Below, in pieces: positions 16,745 to 24,395 of a DNA stretch of 64,000 nt. Source of the stretch: DTKD01 sp050948905. Lineage in GTDB: Bacteria > Armatimonadota > UBA5829. The stretch is from assembly GCA_050948905.1 (NCBI GenBank), contig JBMNES010000001.1:1612001-1676000 (forward strand). The letters run 5' to 3'. Made by a program: the position numbers and the translations under genes. Under the pieces are notes generated by a model that was given only the letters and a program-made list of their open reading frames with translations, had not been told where the DNA came from and searched no databases. Position 1 is the stretch's first letter; each line of letters begins with the position of its first letter.

Positions 16745-17010
16745 TAGAACCTGTAGACAGAGCAAATGTATGGTTGGTAGGAGGGTATATAACCCCGATT
16801 CTCGTGATATTATTCACGATATTCTGGGTGCTGATGTGCTATTGGCTTATCGGATGGCGGGTACGGGATTGGGAGTTTGGCACGGTACCCTATGTGCCGG
16901 CGCAGTCGGCGTTCAGCACCACAAACCCAACACCAGGCAGCCCTGTACCGAAGCAGGTCCAACTTCCGCTTGGCCCGCGATCCATTAAGACTCAGGTGAA
17001 CCAACCGTGA
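16741..17010 (+). CDS. Unrecognised small membrane protein in oxidase operon
   Basis: 89 residues from TTG 16741, whose last two bases are part of the previous stop; GGGGG lies 7 bases upstream. One strong helix (about 14-36, VGGYITPILVILFTIFWVLM) is followed by GWRVRDWEFGTVPYVPAQSAF and a Pro-rich tail. The family is not recognised. Position between oxidase subunits and a cytochrome c suggests an accessory subunit. The 3' end overlaps the next GTG by four bases. Confidence 0.55.
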   Translation: MIEPVDRANVWLVGGYITPILVILFTIFWVLMCYWLIGWRVRDWEFGTVPYVPAQSAFSTTNPTPGSPVPKQVQLPLGPRSIKTQVNQP

Positions 17011-17495
17011 AAGTACATTCGCGACGGGCTCTAGAACTGCTGTTAGTTGCGATAACGCTGGCGCTCACCTCGTGTGGCCCACGCATGGAAAACCAGCCCA
17101 GCGTCAGACCATACAGCCGTCAAATGCCCGCGATGCAGCCTGGTTCCACTCCCACCACAGGCCGAATACAGACTCTAATGCTTGAAGGCAGTGTGCCGAT
17201 AAATAGCCCGATTCCACCAGGCAAAGAAAACCTTGCCAACGGCAGGATATACTACGGCTACTACTGCCTGACATGCCACGGTGACAAAGGGGATGGCAAC
17301 GGCCACGCAGGGGAGAGCTATGTGCCGAAACCAGCCGATCTCTCCTCCCCTCGAATCGCGGCAATGTCAGACGGCGAGCTATATCGGCAAATGCTGACCG
17401 GAATCGGCCACGACCCAGTAATGGAAGAAACCGTGCTTCCCGACCACCGCTGGCCTCTGGTCCTTTATGTTCGAACATTCAGTCATACTAAATAA
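17007..17495 (+). CDS. actE: Lipoprotein monohaem cytochrome c, ActE-like
   Basis: 162 residues from GTG 17007 (overlap GTGA). The signal peptide ends in the lipobox LTSC, so the mature protein should be lipid-anchored outside the cytoplasmic membrane. One haem motif CLTCH in GYYCLTCHGDKGDGNGHAG and the following YVPKPADL pattern match ActE, the monohaem subunit of alternative complex III. It ends the operon, separated from the other act genes by the oxidase genes. It could equally serve as the shuttle between complex III and the oxidase. No likely Met ligand is as clear as in the CcoO fusion. Confidence 0.75.
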   Translation: MKVHSRRALELLLVAITLALTSCGPRMENQPSVRPYSRQMPAMQPGSTPTTGRIQTLMLEGSVPINSPIPPGKENLANGRIYYGYYCLTCHGDKGDGNGHAGESYVPKPADLSSPRIAAMSDGELYRQMLTGIGHDPVMEETVLPDHRWPLVLYVRTFSHTK

Positions 17496-17530
17496 TCGCG
17501 ACCGAGGTCAGTGCTCGACCTAAAACGGTT

Positions 17531-17555
17531 CAGGCCGAGGCAGCGCCCCGGCCTG
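17531..17555 (+). terminator. Possible transcription stop hairpin after respiratory operon
   Basis: Seven-base arms CAGGCCG and CGGCCTG flank an 11-base loop in the gap between the convergent actE-like and DUF4139 genes. No T-run follows on either strand, so intrinsic termination is only possible, not shown. Confidence 0.4.
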
Positions 17556-17586
17556 AGATCTCCCTCTCAACTTATTTGTTAAGACC

Positions 17587-19026
17587 CTACCACGACGTCC
17601 GAATCGTGTAAGTTACCACCGTCTCGCCGTCCTTCGGCACCGTCACCGGGAAGTGAATCGTATGCGCATCGATTTTCTCGTATTTTGCCGACGACTGCGT
17701 CACCTTCCAGTCCGACCACACGTGATCCACTATCTTCACATCGACTGGAGTATCCTTATGGTTGCGGATATTAACCTGGAAGCTCTCCTCAATAACCTTA
17801 TCGCTGATCTTGGTATATTTGGTGCGCTTGTAGTCTCCAACCACGTCGAACGCATCCCCTATATACAGCCTTATCTTCTCGTCTTTAGGCGTATGGTCTA
17901 TGCTGTCCTCACCTATAAACTGCTGCGTACCTTTGTCGTCGAGTTTATAGACTCGGATATTGCCCTTCGGCAGCGGCATCCCCATATTATTAGCCTGTGA
18001 ATTCTGGAACTCCAGCACCACATTCACTTTGTGATGGTCTGAGGTGTCATATCCGCTGCCAGGGTTCAAGTCGGTTCTACCCGGATACCACCATCTACTC
18101 CACCACTGCTTTCTGCCATCGTAGATCATCTCTTTTTTGACCTTGGCATCAGATGCACTCAACAAGGAAAGCTGTTTGGTTTCGTTGTCGCGGATAGTGG
18201 TCGGCCGCTCCATTGTATACATGTGATACTCAAAGAATGACTGCTCCTCAAAACCCGATTTTGCCACAGCTCCAACTGCCTCTGACCTGGGAGCCATCAT
18301 ATAATCAGCTTTCTGCTTCCGAACATCTCCCGCTATCAAGGTCAGTTTAGCGTCAGAATAAGTCGCGCCGCTGTTGTTGTTAAGAGTCACCCAGCCGTTC
18401 AAATCCAGCGCGGTGTCATCTTTATTGACCAAAACAACATAGTCCGTTTTCCAACCAGCCCCATCGGTAATGTAGCTTATTTGAGCGTCCTGGGTGACAT
18501 CTGCCTCGGAGTTCAGCAGCCAGTTCAGAGTCGGCTTCGGATGCAGGCCTTCCGGCATCTTCTGAAGCGAGACCTGGCCTTCCGGTTGGAGGACGATGCT
18601 GCCGTTATCCGCTTTAATCACCACGCCGCCGTTATCAGGCGGAGCCAGCAGCACACCGCTCTCAATGAAAGGCTTGCCACTGCTGTCAAACTGGGTAAAC
18701 GTCACTCGTTGCCCGGTAGCCTTGTTCAGGATATTGGCCGGGCTTATCAGGTCATATTGATAATTCTGCTCCAGAATATCCACAGAGTTGCCTGATGTCA
18801 GCGGCTTGAACAGCACGCTTGTGGGGTCGATTTTGGCTGCCACATCCTCCACATCAATCGAGTTGATCCCCTTTTTCAAGCTCACCCCTCTGACATCGCG
18901 CACCAGGGCAAACCCATCGCTATATACGGTCAATTGCACCGATTTAGTCTTAGTCACACTCTGAGCGAAACATGCGCCCAGCGATAACAGAAGTACAGCG
19001 GGAATTAAAAGCAGCGCCTTTTTCAT
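17587..19026 (-). CDS. Secreted DUF4139 domain protein
   Basis: 479 residues with a signal peptide (MKKALLLIPAVLLLSLGACFAQ). The rest matches the DUF4139 pattern: an early VYSDGFALVRDVRGVSL strand, GAGWKTDYVVLVN, LNGWVTLNNNSGATYSDAKL, and a beta-rich C-terminal end. Biochemical function is unknown; such proteins are exported. The start ATG shares its A with the stop of the upstream hydrolase gene (TGATG), and the SD GGAGG is encoded inside that gene's last codons, so the two are translationally coupled. GTG 19029 in the same frame is a less likely start. Confidence 0.85.
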   Translation of the reverse strand: MKKALLLIPAVLLLSLGACFAQSVTKTKSVQLTVYSDGFALVRDVRGVSLKKGINSIDVEDVAAKIDPTSVLFKPLTSGNSVDILEQNYQYDLISPANILNKATGQRVTFTQFDSSGKPFIESGVLLAPPDNGGVVIKADNGSIVLQPEGQVSLQKMPEGLHPKPTLNWLLNSEADVTQDAQISYITDGAGWKTDYVVLVNKDDTALDLNGWVTLNNNSGATYSDAKLTLIAGDVRKQKADYMMAPRSEAVGAVAKSGFEEQSFFEYHMYTMERPTTIRDNETKQLSLLSASDAKVKKEMIYDGRKQWWSRWWYPGRTDLNPGSGYDTSDHHKVNVVLEFQNSQANNMGMPLPKGNIRVYKLDDKGTQQFIGEDSIDHTPKDEKIRLYIGDAFDVVGDYKRTKYTKISDKVIEESFQVNIRNHKDTPVDVKIVDHVWSDWKVTQSSAKYEKIDAHTIHFPVTVPKDGETVVTYTIRTSW

Positions 19027-19832
19027 CACTTGCCTCCTTTTGCAATAGCCTCGATTATATCCTTAGAATCGAACACAAAACCATACGATAAAGCTACCCG
19101 CCACAGCCCTATTTGCTTGCACAGTTCCTCACGGGCTGTCTCTTTGTTTTCTATGGCGGTCACTGCGTCTCGCACCGCAGAGCACATTATACCCCGTCTG
19201 CTCATATCCACCATCCCACCCGGTGAAATAAGCAGGCATCCGTCGATAGCAAACCCAGCGTAAATTAAATGATTCACACCATCTTCTTTACAAAGCGCGA
19301 AAAGCTGTTCGGAATCTTCTGCTATTCCCTCGTCGCCAACTGGCACTGCCTCTGCGGCGAAGTCGAGGTTTTCAAACCCTGCGGCTACATCGGCTTCGTT
19401 GTGTTTGCCTACAAAGACGTGTTCCCGTTTGAATTCTCGCAGTTTTTCAACGGATGAATCTGAAGCAATATACTCCATTTCGTGCGGAGAACCGGCCAGT
19501 GCGGTTGCTCTTTTATAACCGGGGTAGTTTTTGTAGTGGGCTCCGAATCTGACGACGTGATATATCTTAAGTGCCGACCGTCGAACGGCTTCCAGCAGAG
19601 GAGGAAAGATCTCCCGGCATATCTGTTGAGACCGAGGGATATATTCCACACATCGAAACCAGCCAGGATACTGCTCCGGAGACCCACAATCCCATGCGTG
19701 CATAACCACGACCGCCGTATGCTCAGGGGATATCTCAATATCAGCCTCCCCCCAGCCTCCATAACTCTCACCAGGCACATCCAGGCCGAGATCGGCATCA
19801 AACTGTTGATAATAAGAAGCCTTGATTTTCAT
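19026..19832 (-). CDS. Isochorismatase-fold (cysteine hydrolase-like) protein
   Basis: 268 residues. The nucleophile region GFAIDGCLLISPGG (C199) and a likely catalytic Lys (FVGKHNEAD, K143) match the isochorismatase-like hydrolase fold. The expected catalytic Asp at the end of the first strand is replaced: VVVMHAWDCG has His45 where families have D (as in VVDMQ), with D48 three residues later. It may therefore be a divergent or inactive member. Residues after about 205 continue the fold. It is the first gene of a pair with DUF4139; its C terminus AKGGK encodes the next gene's SD. Confidence 0.72.
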   Translation of the reverse strand: MKIKASYYQQFDADLGLDVPGESYGGWGEADIEISPEHTAVVVMHAWDCGSPEQYPGWFRCVEYIPRSQQICREIFPPLLEAVRRSALKIYHVVRFGAHYKNYPGYKRATALAGSPHEMEYIASDSSVEKLREFKREHVFVGKHNEADVAAGFENLDFAAEAVPVGDEGIAEDSEQLFALCKEDGVNHLIYAGFAIDGCLLISPGGMVDMSRRGIMCSAVRDAVTAIENKETAREELCKQIGLWRVALSYGFVFDSKDIIEAIAKGGK

Positions 19833-20313
19833 CGGTCACATAAGATCGGTGGCGATCTCCGAATCGCCACCGCAAGAACCTTTAAGTCAACAATAACAAT
19901 GTAGTGTCCGATCTCCGTCTCGGACACCCTGCGCACAGTCGCAGGATCGCCCGTCATTTCTAGCGCAGCGAGAAATCTGCTTTTTCGATGTTCGCTATCC
20001 GAGGTTCGAAGTCCGATCTAGCCTTATGAAGCTCTCCATACCACCGCGCCAAATCGTTATTTCTGGCTTTCGCTTCTTTCTGGCTTTCGCGTTTTCCCTT
20101 CTACGTCACCTGCGCACAGTCGCAGGATCGCCCGTCATTTCTAGCGCAGCGAGAAATCTGCTTTTTCGATGTTCGCTATCCGAGGTTCGAAGTCCGATCT
20201 AGCCTTATGAAGCTCTCCATACCACCGCGCCAAATCGTTATTTCTGGCTTTCGCTTCTTTCTGGCTTTCGCGTTTTCCCTTCTACGTCACCTGCGCACAG
20301 TCGCAGGATCACC
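19833..20313. repeat. 481-base intergenic repeat block with a 181-bp perfect tandem duplication
   Basis: No gene seen. Hairpin 19848-19871 has arms GGTGGCGAT and ATCGCCACC around CTCCGA; hairpin 19904-19927 has arms GTGTCCGA and TCGGACAC around TCTCCGTC. Then 19928-20108 and 20109-20289 are identical by eye, followed by the first 21 bases of a third copy (20290-20310). Each unit carries a CCTGCG/CGCAGG hairpin, one interspersed GTCATTTC...GAAATCTGCTTTTTCG element (19953-19987, 20134-20168) and a pyrimidine-rich TTTCTGGCTTTCGC tract. Confidence 0.92.
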
Positions 20314-21453
20314 TCACAACTTGTAATCCTCAGGATATATGAGATACACAGCCCCCTTGGAGGGTACCTCCGGGCCTAGCCATCCATACTCCAAATCCGC
20401 CCTTGGGAACACCTTGCGCAGCTTCTCTCCTTTTTCGAGCCTCGCCCATGGGTCGTTGAATACCGGGTCACCATCCTTGGTAAACCCTCTGATCACCATC
20501 AAATGCCCCTGCGAGGAACTTTTGCCACGGGTAAGACGATTATGATTCAAACTGACTATCACCGGCACCCCTTTGGCGATCCACCGCTCAATTTGGGAAA
20601 CGCTGGAGAACCTGTCCACAACTGCCCGCATTCCCTTGAACTCCCCGGCATACGCGGTATTAAAGACCCAGTTTCCTGTTCCGCCCCATCTATGATCCTT
20701 ACAATTCTTAGCGGCCTCGGTGATTCCGACGGTCAATTCAGGCCGGTTAGTCTTATTTCCCCAATAGCCAAGCACCATCGCGGTCGAGGTCGGGCTGCAC
20801 CACACGCTGCCTCCCTCCACGGACAACTGACACAGATACGGCACGTCCAGCTCGGTCCCCCAAACGCTCTTAACGGGCGTAATATCCTCTTTATAACCCT
20901 TGGGATCGTCCGTGTTACCGGCTATCATTCGCAGGGTAGGGTAGTTCTTGCCGTCGGTCGATTTCAGCTCATATCGCAGCTTGAATGCGTCAGCGGTTTT
21001 GTTATTTTTAACTATCAGAATATCCACAGGACAATGCGCCAACTCGTCCCCATCCTTGTAGCTCTTCTTAGGCTCCGGCGCATCGGTAGTGGTATAAAGC
21101 ATCAGCTTATACCACCGCGTCCATTTGCCGTCTATTCTGATCTTCGCCAGCACATCTATATATGAACCTTTCGGGGTATATGAATTCCACGATGAAACAA
21201 GCTCAAGGAACGGCTTCGGCGCGACGATTTCCGAGGTTTCGATCACCCCGACAGTATCATTCTCCCCGTCTCTTGCCTTAGCGGCGTCGTCAAACACCAA
21301 TCCGCCTGCCTCTTTCGAATATACTACCTTAGAGAAGGTGCATTTACTAAATTGCTTCTCTCCGCTCCAGGTATACAGCTTGCTGCCGGCAAGGCTTATG
21401 CTGCAAGCTAAACAGGTCAATACTACGCAAATAATAAAGGTTCGCAATTGCAT
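20314..21453 (-). CDS. Secreted C39-like cysteine peptidase family protein
   Basis: 379 residues with a signal peptide (about 1-22). The C-terminal half is a papain-like C39_2 domain: the Cys box is VWCSPTSTAMVLGYWG (C219), the His is in SQGHLMVIRGF (H317), and the following VFNDPWA supplies the Asn/Asp. The first 190 residues are beta-rich with no clear family. Members of this group are exported peptidases or catalytic-domain relatives of unknown substrate; no ABC exporter is nearby, so a bacteriocin-processing role is unlikely. TTGGAG lies 8 bases before the ATG. Confidence 0.82.
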   Translation of the reverse strand: MQLRTFIICVVLTCLACSISLAGSKLYTWSGEKQFSKCTFSKVVYSKEAGGLVFDDAAKARDGENDTVGVIETSEIVAPKPFLELVSSWNSYTPKGSYIDVLAKIRIDGKWTRWYKLMLYTTTDAPEPKKSYKDGDELAHCPVDILIVKNNKTADAFKLRYELKSTDGKNYPTLRMIAGNTDDPKGYKEDITPVKSVWGTELDVPYLCQLSVEGGSVWCSPTSTAMVLGYWGNKTNRPELTVGITEAAKNCKDHRWGGTGNWVFNTAYAGEFKGMRAVVDRFSSVSQIERWIAKGVPVIVSLNHNRLTRGKSSSQGHLMVIRGFTKDGDPVFNDPWARLEKGEKLRKVFPRADLEYGWLGPEVPSKGAVYLIYPEDYKL

Positions 21454-21752
21454 AATTAATCTCCAACCAAAAGCTCAACTGTCAGCTTTTCTACGAGCCG
21501 ATAGCGCCTATTGTTCCATTGTCTACTCTATCATCAGACACGGATTTACCTTCCCTGCTACCCCAGCCGATATGAGGGATTCTCCAATCCTCTCATAAAT
21601 CGACCTTTCTTGATATTATTTCTGGCATAATATAGAGGTACACAAAAAAACCACTCCAAACGGAGCGGCATTGGCCCATTGCCTTAACAGGTTATTTAAT
21701 TCCTGGGTTTCGCTCTTTTCGGGTTTTCGCGTTTAATTCCTCGCCTGCTCCC
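21454..21752. other. Intergenic region between peptidase and pyruvate kinase genes
   Basis: About 300 bases. It holds the pyruvate kinase terminator (21644-21668), a copy of the pyrimidine-rich TTTCGC...TTTTCGCGTTT tract near 21705-21735, and the upstream region of the peptidase gene. I see no convincing promoter, RNA gene or small ORF. Confidence 0.6.
21644..21668 (-). terminator. Rho-independent terminator of pyruvate kinase gene
   Basis: Read on the minus strand: arms CCGCTCC and GGAGTGG (one G-T pair) around loop GTTT, directly followed by seven T. It lies 85 bases after the pyk stop. Confidence 0.85.
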
Positions 21753-23189
21753 TCATTCCACCTTAAGAACCCGAATCAGACTCGTGTTGCCCGCGATGCC
21801 CACGGGCACGCCTGCGATCATCACCACAGTCTCTCCTTGCTTGACCACTTTATAGTCACACGCAGCCTCGACCGCGTTGCGGATAAGCTCGTCGGTGTCG
21901 CTGGCCATCTCCACATACATCGGGCTTACCCCCCACGACAGAGTCAGCCGGCGGGCGGCTTCGTGGTTGGAAGCAGCAGCGATTATCTTCGCACGCGGTC
22001 GAAATTTACTAACCAGGCGCGCGGTGGTGCCATTGAATGTGCAGGTGATTATGGCCGGAACCCGCAGGTCAAAGGCCAGGTTAACTGCGGCCTCCCCGAT
22101 GGCTTCTGTAATCTGAGTCTTTTGCGGATTACAGTTGTTAGGAGCGGAGCAGGATTGCCTATCGAACATCGCCCTATAGTCCAGCGATTTCTCCGTCTTG
22201 CGCGCTATTTTATCCATCATTTGCACGCTTTGCACAGGAAATTGCCCGGCGGCGGTCTCCCCGGAGAGCATGGTCGCGTCGGTGCCGTCGATTATGGCGT
22301 TTGCCACGTCCGTCACCTCGGCGCGGGTGGGGCGCGGGTTTATCATCATAGAGTCAAGCATCTGTGTGGCGGTAATCACCGGCTTACCGGCGCGATTGCA
22401 GTGATGTATTATAGTCTTTTGAATGCCAGGCACTTCGTCTATGGGCACTTCGATTCCCAAATCCCCACGCGCCACCATAATCCCGTCGTAGGTGTCGATT
22501 ATGCTGCAGATGTTCTTGACAGCCTCCGGCCTTTCGATCTTGGCTATAACCGGCACGCGCTTGCCGCACTCTCGCATCACTTTTCTCAACGGCAGAATAT
22601 CATCTGCGCTGCGCACAAACGAGCTCGCCACCCAGTCGACGCCGTGCTCCAGCCCCCATCGCAGGTCTTCCTTGTCCTTTTCGGTGACTCCCGGCACGTC
22701 GTAATCAGCGCCCGGCACAGTGAAGCCTTTATTCGAGGATAGCTCCCCGCCGATTATGACTTTTGTTACGATCTCGCTATCTGTGGTGCTGACCACTTTG
22801 AGCTCCAGCTTGGCGTCATCTACATATATCAACTGCCCGCGTTTCAGTTTTTTTGGCAACTCGGGGAATGGCAGTGTGACCTTTGTCTCGTCGCCGCTAA
22901 CCTGTTGGGTTGTAAATACGAACGGCTCCCCCGGTTGCAATATTACAGGGCACTTATCTACCCGACCGATTCGAATCTTCGGCCCGGAGAGGTCCTGTAA
23001 AATCCCGACCGCCTTGCCTGCTTTTTCGGCAAGGGAACGGATTAGTTGCAGGCGTTGCAGGTGTTCGTCATAAGTGCCGTGAGAGAAGTTCAGCCGGGCG
23101 ACGTTCATCCCGGCTTTAATCAACCCCGCCAGGGTCTCCGGCGAAGAACTCGCAGGCCCTATTGTGCATACTATCTTAGTTTTTCTCAT
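21753..23189 (-). CDS. pyk: Pyruvate kinase
   Basis: 478 residues, full length with the optional C-terminal domain. It opens with TKIVCTIGPASSSPETL and has the substrate and metal motifs NFSHGT, KIERPEAVKNI, GIMVARGDLGIEVP and TQMLDSMMINPRPTRAEVTDVANA. The enzyme converts phosphoenolpyruvate and ADP to pyruvate and ATP in the cytoplasm. The gene stands alone on the minus strand and ends at a good intrinsic terminator. Confidence 0.97.
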   Translation of the reverse strand: MRKTKIVCTIGPASSSPETLAGLIKAGMNVARLNFSHGTYDEHLQRLQLIRSLAEKAGKAVGILQDLSGPKIRIGRVDKCPVILQPGEPFVFTTQQVSGDETKVTLPFPELPKKLKRGQLIYVDDAKLELKVVSTTDSEIVTKVIIGGELSSNKGFTVPGADYDVPGVTEKDKEDLRWGLEHGVDWVASSFVRSADDILPLRKVMRECGKRVPVIAKIERPEAVKNICSIIDTYDGIMVARGDLGIEVPIDEVPGIQKTIIHHCNRAGKPVITATQMLDSMMINPRPTRAEVTDVANAIIDGTDATMLSGETAAGQFPVQSVQMMDKIARKTEKSLDYRAMFDRQSCSAPNNCNPQKTQITEAIGEAAVNLAFDLRVPAIITCTFNGTTARLVSKFRPRAKIIAAASNHEAARRLTLSWGVSPMYVEMASDTDELIRNAVEAACDYKVVKQGETVVMIAGVPVGIAGNTSLIRVLKVE

Positions 23190-23324
23190 AGCAACAAATC
23201 GCTGTTCCCCAACTTATATAAGCCAGCAACTAAACCGTGGCGGCCGATCTCCGTCTCGGCCAATCCCTCTTGAGCCGTTCTTTCTGGATTTCGCTTCTTT
23301 CTGGTTTTCGCGTTTTCCCTTCCG
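23190..23324. repeat. Short intergenic region with CTCCG hairpin and pyrimidine-rich tract
   Basis: Hairpin 23242-23261 has arms GGCCGA and TCGGCC around TCTCCGTC, a variant of the CTCCG hairpin family. It is followed by the TTTCTGGATTTCGCTTC pyrimidine-rich tract also found inside the 181-bp duplication. Confidence 0.75.
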
Positions 23325-23927
23325 CTACTCGTGCGGGTTGACCACTGCCAACTCACCCATCCACGCCGCGGCGCAGATCGGCAACTCCAGGCTCTCAAAA
23401 ATACCGCCGTCCACGACATACTGTGCGGCCTGTTCTGCGGTTTCTGCTATGAACGTATGTCCCTGGCTTTCGATATGATCCATCTCATAGGTGCAGATAA
23501 CGTGACAGGAGTCCTCCTGCAGGTCGAATCCAGCAACCTCGAAGCCATCAGCCCGAATCGTCGCCACATACCCGACTTTATCGGTCACAATTCCGGCTAT
23601 GCGCGGGGTATTAAAATCGTCGCGCTCATAACCCATCTCTTCCAGCACCTGTTGCAGAGCCGGCTCCGGCTTGACCCCTGCTTCCAGCTTTTCAAAGATC
23701 GGATCGGTATGAGAACCGTTAGACACCACAACCCCGTTACGCGACACCCGAATGCAGTTATAAGCGATATACGGGTTGCGTTTCATATCCGCGGGGTCCA
23801 GCGGCTGTATAGCAACCCCCACATCCGTTATCCGCGCCACCCGGTTTGGAAACGACCTCGAAGAAACTCTATAGGCAACAAACGGCTTGTCGGTCTTACC
23901 GACTGCCACTATCCGTCCAACGTACAC
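23325..23927 (-). CDS. PurO-like IMP cyclohydrolase family protein
   Basis: 200 residues from GTG 23927, which follows AGGAGG at 8 bases; the 13 codons open upstream have no SD. The N terminus VYVGRIVAVGKTDKPF and the signature YRVSSRSFPNR (19-29) match the archaeal-type IMP cyclohydrolase family (PurO), including the conserved Ser/Arg-rich strand and NCIRVSRNGVVVSNGSHTD. PurO closes FAICAR to IMP in the last step of purine synthesis. No other purine gene is adjacent, so the role is inferred from family alone. Bacterial members exist but PurH is the usual bacterial enzyme. Confidence 0.82.
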   Translation of the reverse strand: MYVGRIVAVGKTDKPFVAYRVSSRSFPNRVARITDVGVAIQPLDPADMKRNPYIAYNCIRVSRNGVVVSNGSHTDPIFEKLEAGVKPEPALQQVLEEMGYERDDFNTPRIAGIVTDKVGYVATIRADGFEVAGFDLQEDSCHVICTYEMDHIESQGHTFIAETAEQAAQYVVDGGIFESLELPICAAAWMGELAVVNPHE

Positions 23928-24395
23928 TTGGCAACCTCCTGCTTGGTATCGGTCAGAGTCTATCACTCGCTAAGGATGCATGTCAATCAGGCGATCCGTC
24001 ATTCCGAACACCCACACCCTCTATGACGGGCGGCGATCTCCGAATCACCTATGATGGGCGGTGATCTCCGAATCGCCTATGATGGGCGGCGATCTCCGAA
24101 TCGCTTATGGGCGACCTCCGAATCGCTTATGATGGGCGGCGATCTCCGAATCGCCGCCCCACAACCCCTTCCCACTCATTTCGGGCACCCACCCCCGTCA
24201 TTCCGAGCGCCCACCCTCCGTCATTTCGAGCACCCACCTCCGTCATTTCGAGCGCAGCGAGAAATCTGCTTTTTCGACGTCCGGCATCCGAGATTAGAAG
24301 CCCAATCAAGCCTTCCTGGACTCTCCCACGTACTCAATAAAAAAGCCCCGGCTCAAACAAGAACCGGGGCTGTGTCTATCAAATGAAACAGGGAA
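23928..24395. repeat. 468-base intergenic repeat block with 28-bp tandem array
   Basis: Five tandem units at 24025-24158, period 28, each containing the hairpin core CGAT-CTCCGA-ATCG. Unit 4 (24109-24130) is shortened to 22 bases, and the last unit forms a perfect 10-bp stem, GGGCGGCGAT with ATCGCCGCCC. After it come degenerate GTCATTTCGAGC fragments and one full interspersed element (24242-24276). No gene is supported here; open frames arise from the repeats. The DUF362 terminator closes the region. Confidence 0.88.
24341..24371 (-). terminator. Rho-independent terminator of DUF362 gene
   Basis: Read on the minus strand: arms AGCCCCGG and CCGGGGCT around a 12-base loop, followed by TTTTTATT. 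It lies 25 bases after the DUF362 stop. Confidence 0.9.

Noticed and set aside
24025..24158. 28-bp repeats as a CRISPR array
   Set aside because: Units are directly adjacent with no spacers, and each unit is itself an inverted repeat; no cas genes are near.
24051..24386. Open frames across the repeat block as genes
   Set aside because: They arise from the repeat units themselves on both strands, with no SD and with repetitive low-quality peptide sequence.
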